The notes under the pieces: model-generated
The model's input: the letters and a program-made list of their open reading frames with translations, nothing else
The model's database searches: none
Told to the model about the DNA's origin: nothing
Program-made: the position numbers and the translations under genes
Shown here: positions 23,010 to 24,920 of the stretch, one piece after another
Layout of the letters: every line of letters begins with the position of its first letter
How positions within the stretch are numbered: position 1 is the first letter of the stretch
Assembly (NCBI GenBank): GCA_945900685.1
Contig: CAMDJS010000022.1
Coordinates: 1 to 24,920, forward strand
From: Bordetella parapertussis
Lineage (GTDB): Bacteria > Pseudomonadota > Gammaproteobacteria > Burkholderiales > Burkholderiaceae_C
DNA: 24,920 nt
Direction of reading: 5' to 3'

Positions 23010-23651
23010 ATGTCCCGCAAACCCACCAAAGGTTATTACGTCAAAGGTCATTTTGTGGCCGAAGGCAGCGACCTCGACCTAGAACTCAAACGCGAGCTCA
23101 AGGGCAGCGACAGCGCCAGCCGGACCGACCTTAAACGCGAAAGTTTCGAGTTGCAAAAGCTCGGCGAAGACTTGATGCAACTGCGTCAGGACGCCATGCA
23201 ACAACTGGTCGCTCAAAAACATGTGCCTGTGCTATTGTTTGAGGCCATCCGAGACGCCAAAAAAATCACCAACTTCGAAGGCCTGCGCCGCCAGATGCAA
23301 TATGTGGGCAAGTTGATGCGCAAACTCGATGAGACGCAAGTGCAAGCCATTCGCGCTGCATTGGATGTGCAACATAACGGCAGCGCCGAAGAAACCCTGG
23401 CCTTGCACATGGCAGAACACTGGCGCGAGAAGCTACTGAAAGACGATCAGGCTTTGGCTGATTGGCTGGCTGCGCATCCAGACACCGACAGCCAGCAATT
23501 GCGCGCCCTGATTCGCCAAGCACGCAAAGACGGTTTGCCCGACAAATCCGCGGTGTCGCAAGGTGCGTTCCCGCGTCAAGGTCGGGCCTACCGTGATATT
23601 TTCAAAATCGTGCGGGACCATTTGTCCGCACAAAAAGTTGACACACCATGA
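23010..23651 (+). CDS. darP: Ribosome biogenesis factor DarP (YjgA, DUF615)
   Basis: Cytosolic late-stage 50S assembly factor of 213 residues, helical and highly charged. It has the family's core RESFELQKLGEDLMQLRQDAMQQL, the IRDAKKITNFEGLRRQMQYVGKLMR stretch and a C-terminal GLPDKSAVSQGAFPRQGRAYRDIFKIVR. The divergent pmbA-darP arrangement is common in beta- and gammaproteobacteria. Its TGA overlaps the mogA ATG by four bases (ATGA). Confidence 0.95.
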   Translation: MSRKPTKGYYVKGHFVAEGSDLDLELKRELKGSDSASRTDLKRESFELQKLGEDLMQLRQDAMQQLVAQKHVPVLLFEAIRDAKKITNFEGLRRQMQYVGKLMRKLDETQVQAIRAALDVQHNGSAEETLALHMAEHWREKLLKDDQALADWLAAHPDTDSQQLRALIRQARKDGLPDKSAVSQGAFPRQGRAYRDIFKIVRDHLSAQKVDTP

Positions 23652-24256
23652 AAGCAGATTCCTCTCTAGACACTGTTCGCATCGGCATTGTGTCTGTCAG
23701 CGACCGCGCTTCCAGCGGCGCTTACGAAGACAAAGGCTTACCCGCCTTGCGCGAATGGCTGCAACAGGCCTTGCACAACCCACTGGTGTTTGAAGAAAGA
23801 TTGATTCCAGATGAACAAAGCCTGATCAGCCAGACGCTGATTGACTTGGTTGATGCCGGCTGCTCATTGGTGCTGACCACTGGCGGCACCGGTCCAGCCA
23901 TTCGCGATGTCACACCCGAGGCCACACTGGCTGTGGCTGACAAAGAAATGCCCGGCTTTGGCGAACAAATGCGCCAGATCAGTCTGCGCTTTGTGCCGAC
24001 GGCTATTTTGTCCAGGCAAGTCGCGGTGATTCGGGGCAACAGCCTGATCATCAATTTACCCGGTCAACCCAAGTCGATCACCGAAACCTTGGGCGGCTTG
24101 AAAGACGCGCAAGGCGTCAGTCTGGTGGACGGCATATTTGCTGCCGTGCCCTATTGCATAGATTTGATTGGCGGCCCTTATATGCAAACACGTGACGCAT
24201 TTTGCAAAGCCTTCAGACCTAAAACGGCTGTGCGACCCTATACGCCGCCAGACTGA
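23648..24256 (+). CDS. mogA: Molybdopterin adenylyltransferase MogA
   Basis: Cytosolic enzyme that adenylates molybdopterin with ATP to activate it for molybdate insertion by MoeA. The 202-residue length is typical. Conserved pieces are IGIVSVSDRASSGAYEDKG near the N terminus, LVLTTGGTGPAIRDVTPEAT (about 79-98) with the GGTG loop and catalytic Asp, and NSLIINLPGQPKSITETL. It is translationally coupled to darP. The window shows no other molybdenum cofactor gene. Its stop converges with the next gene with three bases between. Confidence 0.95.
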   Translation: MKADSSLDTVRIGIVSVSDRASSGAYEDKGLPALREWLQQALHNPLVFEERLIPDEQSLISQTLIDLVDAGCSLVLTTGGTGPAIRDVTPEATLAVADKEMPGFGEQMRQISLRFVPTAILSRQVAVIRGNSLIINLPGQPKSITETLGGLKDAQGVSLVDGIFAAVPYCIDLIGGPYMQTRDAFCKAFRPKTAVRPYTPPD

Positions 24257-24259
24257 GCC

Positions 24260-24664
24260 TCAGTCTTTAATCAGTTGAAATTTCACCTGATCAATATCGA
24301 AATACATCTTGTCGAAGAACAATTCCCTGGCATTCGATCCGCTGCCGCTCAAGCGTAAATTGGCTGTCTGCGGGCTGCTCATCACAGCGTCTTCGGGTGA
24401 ATAGTTCAATGTGGTGAACACGAATTTTTCCAAGGAACGCAAGAACACCGAAAAGCCTGGCACATTGAGTTGCGCCGGGTCGTCGCACACCATCCACCAG
24501 TGCGTGTGAAATTGGTTCGGCGCAAACAGTTCTAGTTTGATCAGGCAGTCCTTCACCATCAAACCGTATTGCTCCACACTGAAGGCTAACTCGGCTTTGA
24601 AATTGCCATCCTCCAAACGCTGAAAGCTCAGACTGTGCGGATGAAGTTTGATGAAACCGGTCAT
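24260..24664 (-). CDS. Hypothetical protein, family not recognised
   Basis: The 134-residue product shows no signal peptide and no membrane segment. The sequence is strand-rich: LHPHSLSFQRLEDGNFKAELAFSV at the start, a Trp pair in HTHWWMVCDD (54-63), and LRLSGSGSNARELFFDKMYFDIDQVKFQLIKD-like alternation at the end (last residues KFQLIKD). It could be a small beta-barrel or sandwich. The ATG at 24664 is followed by MTGFIKLHPH. It is convergent with mogA and 43 bases downstream of the other small gene on this strand, so an operon is likely. Codon use looks like its neighbours. Confidence 0.7.
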   Translation of the reverse strand: MTGFIKLHPHSLSFQRLEDGNFKAELAFSVEQYGLMVKDCLIKLELFAPNQFHTHWWMVCDDPAQLNVPGFSVFLRSLEKFVFTTLNYSPEDAVMSSPQTANLRLSGSGSNARELFFDKMYFDIDQVKFQLIKD

Positions 24665-24707
24665 ATGCTCAGAATCGGTTTGAAACTATTTGGCTTTAAG
24701 TTGGAGA

Positions 24708-24911
24708 TTAATCAATCAGCTTGTTCAGCTTTTCGATAGCGGCGTGTGTATTTTTAGCCGCATCCAGCGGCACGCAATCAGAAGCGTTCAACGAGCCTTG
24801 CGACAATTTTTCCAAAGCCTGCCACAGCATGGCGATTTGCTTGTCTTGTTCGGCTGTGTAGTCGATCAGGCCGCGAATGGCCTGGCTGAGCGGGTCGTCG
24901 TTTTGCGTCAC
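24708..24911 (-). CDS. Small hypothetical protein, possibly continuing beyond the window
   Basis: The 67-residue acidic helical product (LIDYTAEQDKQIAMLWQALEKLSQG) could be a short coiled coil. I do not recognise it. The GTG at 24909-24911 is read as the start because it overlaps a TGA in another frame (GTGA), which could be the stop of an upstream coupled gene. The reading frame stays open to the window edge, so a longer protein is possible. Confidence 0.55.
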   Translation of the reverse strand: MTQNDDPLSQAIRGLIDYTAEQDKQIAMLWQALEKLSQGSLNASDCVPLDAAKNTHAAIEKLNKLID

Positions 24912-24920
24912 GCCATAGGC

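Overview
The window looks like a piece of a betaproteobacterial chromosome, most likely Burkholderiales and probably Comamonadaceae. The supporting signs are a Bug-type (TctC) solute receptor, divergent murB/yajQ, divergent pmbA/darP followed by mogA, rpsU-yqeY, and moderately GC-rich coding sequence. Taxonomy is inferred from gene content and protein style only.

Left part (1-6253): xerD (cut by the window edge), a Bug receptor and murB form a tight minus-strand cluster. yajQ diverges from murB. plsY and a Tas-like aldo-keto reductase form a coupled minus-strand pair, followed by a short-chain dehydrogenase. A palindromic AT-flanked repeat lies directly behind yajQ.

Central accessory part (6257-12560): a two-gene minus-strand operon. 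rtxC encodes an HlyC/RtxC-type lysine acyltransferase, followed after 24 bases by a 1912-residue repeat protein. The N terminus, the 18-20 residue repeats and the C terminus of this protein resemble the scaffold of MARTX toxins. I see no effector domains and no cysteine protease domain. In their place is an unusual segment of about 380 residues containing runs of a proline-spaced five-residue repeat. No type I secretion genes are present in the window. This is the most interesting locus: an apparently effector-less 'mini-MARTX' with its own activator, outside the gammaproteobacterial groups in which these toxins are usually described.

Second accessory patch (13932-15611): a TumE/TumA-type toxin-antitoxin pair, divergent from an AT-rich gene whose product carries a HEPN-like Rx4H motif. 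It lies between a DEAD-box helicase and an acyl-CoA synthetase.

Right part (15613-24911): mostly housekeeping. Acyl-CoA synthetase diverges from an alpha/beta hydrolase coupled to a YhiN/HI0933-type flavoprotein. Then come rpsU with a probable terminator, yqeY, an ABC ATPase of the PotA/PotG type without visible permeases, pmbA, darP-mogA, and two small unrecognised genes. No rRNA, tRNA, CRISPR array or intact insertion sequence was recognised. No gene-free stretch exceeds 300 bases.
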